Notes: generated from the sequence alone by a model not told the origin. Shown: positions 9,034-18,938, numbered from the stretch's first letter. The stretch is 64,000 nt of DNA from CAWARU01 sp963784575 (GCA_963784575.1 CAWARU010000001.1:1426001-1490000), one strand, 5' to 3'. Numbers and translations: made by a program.

Positions 9034-9858
9034 ATGCATGATTTAAATACAAAAGTGATAGACAAACGTTTTTCTTTTGGTAGCAATTGGGAATCATATT
9101 CAAAGCATATCAATGAAGAAAGAATCCATGAAGCAATCGCTGCGCTCAGCAAATTAATTCCACTCCAATGCTATCAAGGTAAAACTTTTTTGGATATCGG
9201 CTGCGGTTCTGGACTTCATTCTCTGGCCGCATTACGCTTAGGTTTTACTAAAGTGGTAGCACTTGATATTGATCCCTCATCGGTTAGAACCACCCAGCAA
9301 GTCCTGCAAAATCATGCTCCAAACCAAGAATGGTCCGTCCAAGAACTCAGTATCTTCGACGCCAACCCCGATTCTCTTGGAACCTTCGACGTAGTATATT
9401 CCTGGGGCGTATTACACCATACCGGTGATATGTACAATGCGATACGTTGCGCTGCAAAGTTTGTAAAACCCAATGGTTTACTTGCTTTAGCACTGTATCG
9501 AAAAACACTGCTGTGCACTTTCTGGAAATGGGAAAAAAGACTCTATAACAACGGCCCTGCCTGGTTTCCCAAACTCAGTCAATTTATTTTTAAATCCTTA
9601 TTTTTGACGAGATTGATTTTGAAAGGTTCCAACCCGCTTTCCTATATACATTCTTACAAGCAGAATCGCGGCATGGATTGGCATCACGACATCATCGATT
9701 GGATCGGCGGCTATCCCTACGAATCGATCTCTGTTCCTGAATTGAAAACCTTCGCAAAAACTCTAAATTTTGAAGTTATAAAAGAATTCACGCAAAAACA
9801 GCGTTTTGGCCTATTCGGCGCTGGATGTGATGAGTACTGTCTTCGTGCAAAAGGATAG
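9034..9858 (+). CDS. Class I SAM-dependent methyltransferase
   Basis: This is an intact 274-aa protein. Motif I is FLDIGCGSGLHS (about residues 50-61), followed by the acidic VALDIDPSS and the post-motif YSWGVLHHTGD typical of Methyltransf_11/25-like enzymes. The C-terminal third (RGMDWHHDIIDWIGGYPYE) resembles the substrate part of methyltransferases found in polysaccharide clusters. It is cytoplasmic and is the last gene of the 4645-9858 operon. It probably O- or N-methylates a sugar or lipid-linked intermediate; the acceptor cannot be inferred. Confidence 0.85.
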   Translation: MHDLNTKVIDKRFSFGSNWESYSKHINEERIHEAIAALSKLIPLQCYQGKTFLDIGCGSGLHSLAALRLGFTKVVALDIDPSSVRTTQQVLQNHAPNQEWSVQELSIFDANPDSLGTFDVVYSWGVLHHTGDMYNAIRCAAKFVKPNGLLALALYRKTLLCTFWKWEKRLYNNGPAWFPKLSQFIFKSLFLTRLILKGSNPLSYIHSYKQNRGMDWHHDIIDWIGGYPYESISVPELKTFAKTLNFEVIKEFTQKQRFGLFGAGCDEYCLRAKG

Positions 9859-9860
9859 TG

Positions 9861-10007
9861 TGTGAAGAACGTCCAGATTTGAGGCAAGGTCGCGTTAAAA
9901 ATTTAACAAAATAGCGGAGTTTACAACCTAGTAAATGAGCAAATTTTGTTAAATTTTTAACGCGAGATTGCCCAAAGATGGGCGTTCCTGTACAGTGCAA
10001 GAAGGGT
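9861..10007. repeat. Large palindromic intergenic element, 23-bp perfect arms
   Basis: Perfect inverted arms at 9890-9912 and 9943-9965 (TCGCGTTAAAAATTTAACAA and its complement, plus 3 more bases each) enclose a 30-nt loop. That loop contains a further TTTAC/GTAAA stem. Beyond the arms the symmetry continues imperfectly (GAACGTCC on the left against GGGCGTTC on the right), so the whole unit is about 145 bp. It lies between convergent genes and could terminate both transcripts. The right end (9978-10007) recurs at 26975-27004 with 26 of 30 identities, so this is a dispersed repeat, MITE- or REP-like. Confidence 0.75.
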
Positions 10008-10351
10008 TAAGCCTTTGCCATTGCAAAGCCTATGCCGGTTACAATCAAAGCCGCACTCATCATATATCGCCAATTTATCACTTCACCAAAAAAGTACCAT
10101 GACATAAGCGGAATAAAGACATAGGCAAGCGACATAAATAAATATGCCTTACTTAAGGGGATATCTTGTAAACACCATAAATAGGCAACGGTAGTCATGG
10201 CATATAGGAACACAGCTCCAACAAAAGTGGGCTCGAAAGCTAAGCCCCAAAAAGACTCCAAGCCTTTAGAAGCATTGGCTGCTGATTTAAACAATACATG
10301 TCCGACAGAGGTACTGAAAACACACAATACAAGGACAATATATCTATTCAT
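10007..10351 (-). CDS. Small four-helix DMT-superfamily protein (EmrE/ArnE-ArnF-like flippase)
   Basis: The 114-aa product has four hydrophobic helices, with a start like MNRYIVLVLCVFSTSVGHVL and C-terminal WRYMMSAALIVTGIGFAMAK, matching the size and layout of SMR/ArnE-type proteins. I take ATG 10349-10351, which overlaps the upstream asnB stop as TAATG, implying translational coupling. A longer frame to 10498 exists only because of the indel in asnB; its extra 49 codons are the asnB 3' end read out of frame. In this setting a role in flipping an undecaprenyl-phosphate-linked sugar is more likely than drug efflux, but that is inference. Confidence 0.75.
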   Translation of the reverse strand: MNRYIVLVLCVFSTSVGHVLFKSAANASKGLESFWGLAFEPTFVGAVFLYAMTTVAYLWCLQDIPLSKAYLFMSLAYVFIPLMSWYFFGEVINWRYMMSAALIVTGIGFAMAKA

Positions 10352-12310
10352 TAAAAATTCCATCGCTCTCTCCACGCTTGATACATCAGCACACCCCACA
10401 GTGAGTATTGCCAATTTGTCTTTTCTGCTATATGTGCTTGCCAACGTTCTACAAAAGGCTTGGGATTCAAACCTCCTGCCTCTAGTTTTTTTGGACATAG
10501 CAAATTAGCTGCCCATTCTTTCAACGGCCCTCGCAGCCAATGATTCTATCGGTACCCCAAAACCCATCTTTGGACGTTCTATGATGTTAAGTGGAATATA
10601 ACGTCCTAAAACTTGTCTGAGTAACCATTTGGTTTTACCTTCTCGAATTTTCACATCTAGCGGTAAACCCCAGACGTACTCTACCACACGATGATCAAGA
10701 AGCGGTACCCGAGCCTCTAAGCTAACTGCCATACTTGCCCTGTCCACTTTTGTCAAAATATCATCAGGTAAATAGGTGAGTGTATCCATAAATTGCATAT
10801 TTTCAATAAAATGTAAATCTCCTGGCAAATCCCTTTTATCCCAAGGATACAGTGTCTTTTCATTCCCGCCCAATACCAACTCTTCTGGTTTTTCCCAGTA
10901 TGAAATGATGCTGCGATAGAAGGCTTGATTCGAAGGCAGTGATAAGATTTCAGCTAATTTATAAGCCTTATCCGCAAGAAGTCTAGGCCTTAATTTCGTT
11001 GGAATCACTCGCGCCAATTGATCCCAATAGCCTGGTCGCAAACTTTTGATACCATAAGATCCGGCGCTGCGCATCCAACTTGGCATGTTTTCGATCCAAC
11101 GCCACAAGCCTTTGCCAACCAAATAGCGGTTATAACCCGCAAATAATTCGTCACCGCCATCGCCTGAAAGACTCACTGTGACCTTTTCTCGCGCCAAACG
11201 TGATACCAAATATGTGGGTATTTGTGAAGAATCCGCGAAAGGTTCATCGTACCAATTGGGTATATCGGGAATGATGTTTTGACACTCTTTTGAGGTGAGA
11301 TAGAGTTCATGGTGATCGGTTCCCAAATGCTTGGCAACAACCGCAGCGTGCTGTGCTTCATTGTATTCTTCTTCGAAAAATCCTATTGAAAAAGTTTTTA
11401 TTGGATGATTGCTTTGCGACTGCATCAATGCAACAACGGTTGTGCTGTCTATTCCGCCAGAGAGAAATGCGCCTAAGGGTACATCAGCCACCATTCTACG
11501 TTTCACGGCATCGCGTAACAAAGTATCAAGCTCGTTGGTCATGTCTTTGGTTATTTCAGAATTAATATTTTTATAATTCAGTTTGTTCTCAATTTTTTTA
11601 TTTTCGCAAATGATTTCTCGTAAATCCCAAAAGCGAATTTCTTGGCTTGCGCCTGCTCTGTCAATAACAGTGATAGTTCCGGGAATGCTTTTCTGGATTC
11701 CTTTAAAGATAGATTGAGGAGTTGGCACATAATTATAGCGAAAATAGGATGTCAATGCTTCACGACAAATTTCAGATTTAAATTTTGGATGTTTAAAGAA
11801 AGTTTTAGGCTGGGATCCAAAAAATAATATCCCGTTGTTAAATCCCCAATACAACGGCTTAATCCCCAGACGATCTCGCACTAAGAATAATTTCTCAACT
11901 CTTCGATCCCATAATGCAAAAGCAAACATGCCTATTAAACGCTTACAAGTAGCTTCGACACCCCAAGCTTCGCAACCTGCTAAAATGACTTCGGTATCAG
12001 AGTGACCGCGGAATTCATATCCTGCTTTTTTAAGTTCATCCCGAAGCTCAGGCGCATTGAAAATTTCGCCATTATAGATAAAAACAAGATTCTTTGATTG
12101 AGAAACCATCGGCTGGTCGCCTGCAGGTGATAAATCAATGATGGCAAGACGACGATAACCAAAACTTAAGCCGACTTTTTCATCGCACCAGGTACCGCTA
12201 GAATCAGGACCCCGCTCCTTGATTTCAAGCGCCATGGTTTCTGCTAAATGCAAAAGTTCTTCTCTGCTGTGTTCTGCTTTAAAATCCCAAAATCCAGTGA
12301 ATCCACACAT
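10351..12310 (-). pseudogene. AsnB-type glutamine amidotransferase, one indel near the 3' end
   Basis: The gene starts MCGFTGFWDF (Cys2 nucleophile) with ERGPDSSG and YNGEIFNAPE in the glutaminase domain. The synthetase domain has SGGIDSTTVVAL and SLSGDGGDELFAGY. An extra base at 10539-10540 (TCATGG read as TCATTGG in coding sense) ends the frame early with ARAVERMGS. Removing it restores SWLRGPLKEWAANLL and the family's usual C-terminus NWQYSLWGVLMYQAW, ending at TAA 10351-10353. The repaired product is 652 aa. The lost part includes a conserved C-terminal helix region. It is coupled to the DMT gene by TAATG. Likely reaction: glutamine-dependent amidation of a glycan carboxylate. Confidence 0.85.
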
Positions 12311-12381
12311 TTTTCAATCTCAAAAATTTTAAAAAAAAATAAGTAAATAAACTAATTTAATATTTAACGTCGATATTCAGA

Positions 12382-13569
12382 TCAATATCTGGTTAAAGAT
12401 TGATATAGTTTATCATAGCTTTCGACACATGCCTGCAAAGAAAACAGCTCACTCACACGTTTTTTTGCCATTCTACCCAATTTTTCTCTTTTATTAGGAT
12501 CACTGGCTAAGTTTAACAAAGCTTGTCCCAAGACGCCCGGATTTTTGGCAGGTACAACTAACCCTGTTACTTCGTGTTCTACTGCTTCCTTATTTCCGCC
12601 GACATCTGTGACGATCATTGGCAATCCTGCCGCCATGCCTTCTAAGACAACGTTGGAAAAACCTTCTTCATGTGAAGCAGATATGGCGATATCTGCAGTG
12701 TACAGCAAATCGACTATGTCCTGTCTTGGACCGAGCCAAATAATATTTTCGGACAATCCTAGATTGTCTGATTTTTCTCTTAAGGTGTTTAGAATTCCAT
12801 CATCTCTGCCCACAACTATTAAATGCCAGTTTTTTAAGGATTCTTTTACCTCTGCCAATGCATCTAAAAGATCGGTATGACCTTTATAGGGAATAAGATT
12901 AGCAACAATAATAAAGACCAGACTCTGTTCTGGAATTCCCAATGACTTACGCAAATTTAGACGCGCATTCACTGGATCAATTGCAGTAAATCTCAGGAGA
13001 TCAACTCCATTATAAATGAGTTTTAATTTCTCCTCTGGAACACCTTCCCCCTTCAATTCATTAATAATTGCCTGACTATTTCCAAGAATAAATGCAGTTT
13101 TTTTATGGAATTTTCTCTCTAAAAAAGCTGTTCCTGGATGCTTTTTATGGTAGCAGTTCAGAGAGCGGCGACTCATGATGAAAAACCCAGAAAATTTCGA
13201 AAGAAACACAGCAATCGTCCCGATAAGATAAGGCTCTGGTAAAAAACAATGTAAAATAATTCCATTGCCCTTCTCTTCTTGCAATGTTCGTATTTTTCTT
13301 GACAAGGCAAATGTTGCAGCTGTAAAACGAAGTATCCGCTTTAGAAACTTGGGTAGTTTATGAATAATACTATCAATTCTATAGGTTACGAGATTTTCAA
13401 CCGGAATTTGTTTTCCTTCTAGTTCAGATCCTATTATCCCTTTCTTAATGTAGGTGATGATCTGAATGTTCCATCCCCGATCAATGAGAGGTGGAATGAT
13501 AGACGCCAGGTGCTTCTCCGTGCCCCCCACCTCAAGGCTGCCTATAAAAATGATAATAGTTTGATTCAC
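12382..13569 (-). CDS. GT4 family glycosyltransferase
   Basis: The 395-aa GT-B enzyme starts with IIIFIGSLEVGGTEKHLASI, the family GG(T/A)E loop of the N-terminal domain. Its C-terminal domain shows NLIPYKGH, the EX7E-type segment SASHEEGFSNVVLEGMAAGL and VTDVGGNKEAVE, which bind the nucleotide-sugar donor. It is cytoplasmic or peripheral on the membrane. It is probably in the same transcript as the downstream asnB and DMT genes. Donor and linkage are unknown. The frame is intact. Confidence 0.88.
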   Translation of the reverse strand: MNQTIIIFIGSLEVGGTEKHLASIIPPLIDRGWNIQIITYIKKGIIGSELEGKQIPVENLVTYRIDSIIHKLPKFLKRILRFTAATFALSRKIRTLQEEKGNGIILHCFLPEPYLIGTIAVFLSKFSGFFIMSRRSLNCYHKKHPGTAFLERKFHKKTAFILGNSQAIINELKGEGVPEEKLKLIYNGVDLLRFTAIDPVNARLNLRKSLGIPEQSLVFIIVANLIPYKGHTDLLDALAEVKESLKNWHLIVVGRDDGILNTLREKSDNLGLSENIIWLGPRQDIVDLLYTADIAISASHEEGFSNVVLEGMAAGLPMIVTDVGGNKEAVEHEVTGLVVPAKNPGVLGQALLNLASDPNKREKLGRMAKKRVSELFSLQACVESYDKLYQSLTRY

Positions 13570-13595
13570 AGAACTTATGACCTTTTAATACAGAT

Positions 13596-14015
13596 TCAAA
13601 TCCATCGTTCTATTTTAAGATCGGAAACACGTTCGAAATGCCTAGAATTGGTTGTTACCAAAATTAAATTTTGACTTAAAGCATGTGCAGCAATTAAACT
13701 ATCCATTATTCCAATATCTTGCCCCAGTTTACACAGTTTGTTTCTTATTTTTCCATATAACCATGCTGCTTCATCATTAAATTCTATTACCTTCAATGAA
13801 GATATAATATAATTTAATGCACCGAGTAGTAAAGACTTACGATCTGGATCTATTAAATTTTCAATTCCTTCAGAAATTTCCGAAACGGTGATTACAGATA
13901 AAGCAATAGTCCCTCTATCTTGTTGCTTTAATTTTGTCATTAATATTTTATGACTTGGGTGATTTTTTTTCATCAAATAGCTCAGAATATCGGTGTCCAG
14001 CATATATTTGATCAA
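13596..14015 (-). CDS. vapC: VapC-type PIN-domain ribonuclease toxin
   Basis: The 139-aa PIN-domain protein has the first catalytic Asp in MLDTDILSYL, the conserved Glu in SVITVSEISEG, and the later Asp cluster in DIGIMDSLIAAHAL, ending with the TTNSRHF strand typical of VapC. It is expected to cleave RNA, in known VapCs often initiator tRNA. Its ATG overlaps the vapB stop (ATGA), the usual coupling in these modules. It lies between a GT4 gene and tRNA-Ser and has no metabolic link to the glycan genes, so it is probably a passenger acquired with the locus or a stabiliser of it. Confidence 0.9.
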   Translation of the reverse strand: MIKYMLDTDILSYLMKKNHPSHKILMTKLKQQDRGTIALSVITVSEISEGIENLIDPDRKSLLLGALNYIISSLKVIEFNDEAAWLYGKIRNKLCKLGQDIGIMDSLIAAHALSQNLILVTTNSRHFERVSDLKIERWI

Positions 14016-14245
14016 AACAAATCCTCCTTTTTGGAATAATCAGGAGATCTACGTTTAAATTCAAAATCATCTGGTAACATATCTATCCCTTTCTGCAAAT
14101 CATCCCAGGAATAGTTAGTCGGTTCTAAAATAATTTTATTTCCACATTTATGTATATACACTTCCGACATGTCTTGAAAGTTATATTCTTTCGGAAGTCG
14201 AACTGCTTGACTCCCTCCATTCATAAATAATTTTGCTGTATCCAT
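14012..14245 (-). CDS. vapB: VapB-type antitoxin
   Basis: The 77-aa protein begins DTAKLFMNGGSQAVRLPKEY, the SpoVT/AbrB swapped-hairpin DNA-binding start characteristic of VapB/MvpT antitoxins. The C-terminal part (DMLPDDFEFKRRSPDY) would wrap the toxin. A strong RBS (CTGGAGGG) precedes the ATG. The AT-rich TATATA-containing stretch just upstream (about 14275-14302) has partial dyad symmetry and could be the autoregulatory operator, which is how this family is normally controlled. Confidence 0.9.
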   Translation of the reverse strand: MDTAKLFMNGGSQAVRLPKEYNFQDMSEVYIHKCGNKIILEPTNYSWDDLQKGIDMLPDDFEFKRRSPDYSKKEDLF

Positions 14246-14390
14246 TTTAAAACCCTCCAGGAAATATTACCTCTTTATATATACATATTATATATACTTT
14301 CTTTATAAAAGGGAAATTTATTTCTATTTGCATAATGAATGCCAGATCGTTAGACTACCCTAAGGCCTTAAGGTCCTATAAACAATTCCT

Positions 14391-14480
<90 letters not shown>

Positions 14481-14508
14481 ATCCACATTAGGCAATGCAG
14501 TTTGGTAA

Positions 14509-16689
14509 ATGTCAAATAATTCGTTTAAGTTCACGACCTTCTATAATACTTTTTCCTTTTTAGAAATACTGAATAGCAAGTCTCTCTCTGATTTCTTCCT
14601 AAGAAACAAAGCAATGATGATTTGGATTGTGGGTGTAATCACAGTAGGGATTTTTATTTCGATATTGAACAATTTTTGGTTCTCCGAAGTAAACCCATGG
14701 ATTCTATCAGCAGCTCCTTTTTATCCTTTTTCTCCTTTTTCTCCGAATAGCATTCTCGGTTACAGTTACCTCACCGATGGTTCAATTATACATAAAGAAA
14801 ATATTTCTCCCCTTATCCAAGCCGCTAATTTTTCTGGGATGGCAACTCAGTTCGATGTATATTTTTTGCGTCCTCTTTACCCCTTCTTTGTTAATATTGC
14901 TTCATTTTTTACAGATTTAAAGTCTGCTGCTCAATGGATTGTGTATTTATCTTATGGAATGATTGTAGTTTCTACGGCTTTTTTTACTTTTACATTATCA
15001 AATTCCCGTTTTCAATCCCTCGTGTCTGGCATTTTAGCGGGGATTGGAAGTGGTGCGATTATTCATTTAAATGATATGAGTGCGCATATGCTAGGGTTTG
15101 CTGTGTATGAGCTAGCAGTCATATTTATTTATCATACCAAAGTTTGGTGTAGCCGCCAACCTGCACAAGTTCATTTAGCAATTGCCTCGGTACTTATTCT
15201 AGGATCAATATCATATCCCGGTGGCTTTTTACTCACGATTGGATATACTTTGACTGCGATCCGTTACAATTCTTGGCGAACAGTTTTGATGATTGCGGGT
15301 ATTGGAATTATTTCAAGACCACTATGGCATTTCATTTTGAACTTTGGATATACATCGTTTTTTAATATCGGACCGCTCAATCTTCTAAACGCCGATTTGG
15401 GAGCAGCCGAAAAGAGTGGCATGGAAAGTTGGTTTGCGCTTTTAAAGACTCCTACAGAATTTATAAAAGCCATTTTGCGGCCAGCTTTCGATTGTCTTTT
15501 TGTCTTATTCCCACCGCTCACCATTTTGGGTTTGATTGCTGTTTTTATAATAAATTGGAAGAATGTTAATCGCTTATGTTTTTTCCTTACTTTTTTATTG
15601 CTTCCTTATATTGGAATTATATATCTAAGTCAAAGTTTTGGTGCGCGCGGTTATGCAATTTATTCCTCTAGTTTTATTTTATTATCTTCAATTGCAGTTT
15701 TTTTGGTTCCGAAAAATCTTCAAAAACCCTCTACAAATATATTAAAAATCATATTGATAACAAGTTTAATTTTCAGTCAGGCAGCCTGGTCTTTTGCCCA
15801 TTATTTTGGCAATTTTTTTCCGGCCTTTTCTTTTGTGAATGGTTGGTTTTTAGCCTTCGATCCTACTGCAAATATTCAAATTCTAAATCTTTCGGATACC
15901 TCACCTTTATGGAGATTTTATGGGGGTGAGGCAAATTTGTTAGAAGCCGGTGCAATTTCTGAAAAGTCTTTTGATTTATTTAGTTCTTTTTCAAAAAAAT
16001 ATGTATTCGGATTTTTATTGAATAGTTTTATATTGTTCTTTTTGTACAGTGCACTTTATGGAATGTTCTTTTTAAGAAGAACTTATAAAAATTCTTTTGC
16101 TTGTTTAAAAAAATATTTTCTCTATAATATTCAGAATTTGTCATTTTTAAAGTTCATTGCTTTATGGCTGTCAACAGCTGCGGTTGTTACTACAATAGGA
16201 TTTGTTCTTCCTCCAAAAAATGTTAATTTTTTGAATACAGATCATACAATTCCTATAAAAGATGAACAAACCATTGCAATTAAACTCAAATTATCTGAAA
16301 AGTCTATAACCAGTTTGAAAAATACTTTAGCTGAGCACAAAAATCTCGAACCACATTTATTCGTTCGCGCTTTAAATGGTCTTGTTCACGCAAATCTCGT
16401 TATCGCTGGGTATAATATCCCCATGGAAATCACGGGACCTTATGGAAATCAAAGTTATTGGCAACTAAATCGAAATGCATTGGAGCTCGCTCTATCTTCA
16501 ACAAATGAAAAAGAGCTTGTTCTCAACGTAACCATGAAAGATGGATGGTTTGGCTGTTGGCAAAGAAGTATTACAGGTCAGAGAGAGAGTGATCCTCAGT
16601 TGAGATTAGGCAACCAAACAGTGTTTCCAAGTCTAGAATTACGTCTTTACAATCCTAAAAATCGTACAACGATATTTCTTGGTTATTAA
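14509..16689 (+). CDS. Large polytopic membrane protein of unknown family, C-terminal soluble domain
   Basis: The 726-aa product has about a dozen hydrophobic segments from residue 38 to about 570. A hydrophilic C-terminal domain of about 150 residues follows, ending in LELRLYNPKN and a short tail. An acidic loop after the first span and a Leu/Phe/Ile-rich body would fit a GT-C transferase or O-antigen polymerase/ligase. It shows no clear similarity to the other membrane proteins here, so I do not assign a family. It starts only 28 bp after tRNA-Ser, so it may be transcribed from the tRNA promoter or a hidden one. Further in-frame ATGs exist downstream, for example at residues 35 and 36. Confidence 0.65.
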   Translation: MSNNSFKFTTFYNTFSFLEILNSKSLSDFFLRNKAMMIWIVGVITVGIFISILNNFWFSEVNPWILSAAPFYPFSPFSPNSILGYSYLTDGSIIHKENISPLIQAANFSGMATQFDVYFLRPLYPFFVNIASFFTDLKSAAQWIVYLSYGMIVVSTAFFTFTLSNSRFQSLVSGILAGIGSGAIIHLNDMSAHMLGFAVYELAVIFIYHTKVWCSRQPAQVHLAIASVLILGSISYPGGFLLTIGYTLTAIRYNSWRTVLMIAGIGIISRPLWHFILNFGYTSFFNIGPLNLLNADLGAAEKSGMESWFALLKTPTEFIKAILRPAFDCLFVLFPPLTILGLIAVFIINWKNVNRLCFFLTFLLLPYIGIIYLSQSFGARGYAIYSSSFILLSSIAVFLVPKNLQKPSTNILKIILITSLIFSQAAWSFAHYFGNFFPAFSFVNGWFLAFDPTANIQILNLSDTSPLWRFYGGEANLLEAGAISEKSFDLFSSFSKKYVFGFLLNSFILFFLYSALYGMFFLRRTYKNSFACLKKYFLYNIQNLSFLKFIALWLSTAAVVTTIGFVLPPKNVNFLNTDHTIPIKDEQTIAIKLKLSEKSITSLKNTLAEHKNLEPHLFVRALNGLVHANLVIAGYNIPMEITGPYGNQSYWQLNRNALELALSSTNEKELVLNVTMKDGWFGCWQRSITGQRESDPQLRLGNQTVFPSLELRLYNPKNRTTIFLGY

Positions 16690-16989
16690 ATCAAGATATC
16701 TTTTGATGTACATACAACCTACCTGTTTAAGTAAATTAACTAATTTCGTTGAGAATACATTTACTTTAATACTAAAAATCCGGATAATTGACAATGCTAA
16801 TAATGGATTTCCGGAAAATCATTATTAATAATAATGAAAAACTGCATTTTACATCTTAAGAGATAGGATAGATAGAATGAGAGATAATATGAAAAATAAG
16901 TTAACCTATTAATCTGATGTATATGCACTACATAGAATAGGGGGCTATTAACGGAGCATTGTAACTAATAAGCAAATAAGCGTTGTAAT
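16690..16989. other. Intergenic region between convergent genes
   Basis: No gene is visible in these 300 bp. It contains small dyads (GATTTCCGGAAAATC and ATTATTAATAAT), both too weak to call terminators with confidence. The flanking genes converge here, so termination of both transcripts is expected within it. Confidence 0.4.
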
Positions 16990-17628
16990 TTAGAGACTTC
17001 TTATATACCCGGTGGATAATAATATTTGTTCAATCAAATCCATCAAAATATGTCCCGCAGTGATATGTACTTCCTGTACTCGTCCGCTGTCTTTGGCAGG
17101 AACAATAAAAGAAAGATCACAATAATTTTTGGCATCCCCTCCCTCATTTCCCAAAAATCCTAGCGTCACCATATTTTTTGATTGTGCCGCTTTTAGTGCG
17201 CGTATCACATTTTCGGAACGCCCGGAGGTGGTCAACCCTAACAGTACATCACCTCTCTGTCCCAAAGCATTTACCATCCTCTCGTATAAATAGCCAAATT
17301 CATAATCATTAGCACAAGCTGTGATGGTTGACGTATCAGTCGCAAGAGAAAGAGCGGGAAGCCCTTCACGATTGAGATCGGAGCGCAAACGAATTAAAAG
17401 TTCACAAGCAAGATGTTGTGAATCTGATGCTGAGCCGCCATTGCCACAAAGCAATAGTTTACCACCTTTCTCAATGCTGCTCGCAATTTGCGAAGCCATT
17501 TTAGCAAGAGTATCGAAATACATGTCATTTTGAAAAATGACTTTTTTAACTGCAATAGATTCTTCAAATTGTGCTTTGGCACGCGTAAAAATCTTCATAT
17601 TTGTACTCATTTCTGAAAGATGCGCCAT
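16990..17628 (-). CDS. gmhA: Phosphoheptose isomerase (SIS domain)
   Basis: The 212-aa protein has the single SIS domain of GmhA, with LLLCGNGGSASDSQHLACEL at the substrate/phosphate site, SLATDTSTITACANDY, and LTTSGRSENVIRAL. The ending EVHITAGHILMDLIEQ holds the conserved HxxAGHxL metal/active-site His residues. It converts sedoheptulose 7-phosphate to D-glycero-manno-heptose 7-phosphate, the first step towards ADP- or GDP-heptose. AAGGAA precedes the ATG. It stands alone on the minus strand, diverging from the UDP-sugar operon. Whether it serves the LPS core or a heptose in the O-chain cannot be decided; no gmhB or hldE is in the window. Confidence 0.93.
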   Translation of the reverse strand: MAHLSEMSTNMKIFTRAKAQFEESIAVKKVIFQNDMYFDTLAKMASQIASSIEKGGKLLLCGNGGSASDSQHLACELLIRLRSDLNREGLPALSLATDTSTITACANDYEFGYLYERMVNALGQRGDVLLGLTTSGRSENVIRALKAAQSKNMVTLGFLGNEGGDAKNYCDLSFIVPAKDSGRVQEVHITAGHILMDLIEQILLSTGYIRSL

Positions 17629-17942
17629 TTTTCATTCCTTATGCAATTTGGATACTGTGATGCTATTTGGTTATGTTCAGCTCTATTTCAGTTACATGAG
17701 CGGCTTTTAATTTATTATTTTATCATAATGAAGATGAAGTCTTCCCTTTAGAAAATAATTTTTTTTTTTGCTTTCATCGACAGAGTGAACTAGCTAACAA
17801 GTATGTCAGGTAATCCAATTTGCAGAGTATTATTTAATATTGATAATAAATAAGGTAATATGACTGATATTTAATAGACTTAAAAACTGAATTTCGATAT
17901 GATTCCCAGGATTTAATCCTGAAGAGTGAAAAGGCATATACA
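17629..17942. other. Divergent promoter region (gmhA / UDP-sugar operon)
   Basis: These 314 AT-rich bp hold no gene and must carry promoters for both gmhA (leftward) and the 17943-23470 operon (rightward). A run of nine T residues near 17760 and several AT-rich hexamers are present, but I cannot single out one convincing promoter. Confidence 0.4.
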
Positions 17943-18938
17943 ATGACTATCCTTGTAACCGGTGCAGCCGGGTTTATTGGTTCCCATGTGTCAGATCATT
18001 TATTGAAACGTGGTGAAACCGTTATCGGCATCGATAATTTAAATGATTATTATGATGTTCAACTTAAAAAAAGTCGAGTTGCCAGACTTACCGAACAGAA
18101 AAATTTTAAATTCTATCCCTATGATATTTCTGAGAAAGACGACATTGCAAAATTAATCACAGATCATCCAGACATTGATAAGATTGTTCATCTTGCTGCT
18201 CAAGCGGGCGTTCGCTATTCACTCACCAACCCATATGTCTATGCCGATGCTAACATCGTTGGACATTTGATAATCTTAGAGGCCTGCCGTCGACTCTCCA
18301 ACTTCAAACATCTGGTTTATGCCAGCAGTTCCTCTGTCTATGGTTCCAATCAAAAACTGCCCTTTTCTGTGCAGGACCCTGTAGATAATCCAATATCACT
18401 TTACGCTGCCACCAAAAGAGCAGGTGAATTAATGACAAGTACTTATAGTCATTTATATGGTATCCCCGCAACAGGATTACGGTATTTTACTGTGTATGGC
18501 CCTTGGGGGCGTCCTGATATGTCTGCTTTCATCTTTACCAAAGCAATTATAAATGATCAAGAAATATCCGTTTTCAATCATGGCGATATGAAAAGAAATT
18601 TTACATATATTGACGATATCGTTAAGGGAACTATCGGATGTTTGGATAATCCAGCAAAACAGAGTGACATTGACAAAAATTGCCCTGGCAAATTGTCGAG
18701 AGTCTATAACATAGGGAACAATCGTTCTGAAAATTTGATGGATTTCATTCATGTTATTGAAAGTGAACTTGGGAAAAAAGCACGAATAAAATTTGAAGAT
18801 ATGCAGCCCGGTGATGTAAAGGAAACTATCGCTGATATTTCTGATACCACTCGTGATTTCGGTTTTATTCCAAAAACAAACATTCAAGAAGGGTTAAAGC
18901 AATTTGTGAATTGGTATCGGAGCTATTATGGTGTCTAA
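17943..18938 (+). CDS. UDP-sugar 4-epimerase, UDP-glucuronate 4-epimerase type
   Basis: This 331-aa extended SDR has LVTGAAGFIGSHV (GxxGxxG), VHLAAQAGVRYSLTNP, the catalytic YAATK, and LRYFTVYGPWGRPDM. That last motif and the AGVRYS motif are characteristic of the UDP-GlcA 4-epimerase (LpsL/CapI) branch. It should interconvert UDP-glucuronate and UDP-galacturonate, matching the UDP-sugar dehydrogenases encoded next door and at 23497-24816. It is cytoplasmic. It is first in the operon, and its stop overlaps the start of the next gene by 11 nt. Confidence 0.88.
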   Translation: MTILVTGAAGFIGSHVSDHLLKRGETVIGIDNLNDYYDVQLKKSRVARLTEQKNFKFYPYDISEKDDIAKLITDHPDIDKIVHLAAQAGVRYSLTNPYVYADANIVGHLIILEACRRLSNFKHLVYASSSSVYGSNQKLPFSVQDPVDNPISLYAATKRAGELMTSTYSHLYGIPATGLRYFTVYGPWGRPDMSAFIFTKAIINDQEISVFNHGDMKRNFTYIDDIVKGTIGCLDNPAKQSDIDKNCPGKLSRVYNIGNNRSENLMDFIHVIESELGKKARIKFEDMQPGDVKETIADISDTTRDFGFIPKTNIQEGLKQFVNWYRSYYGV

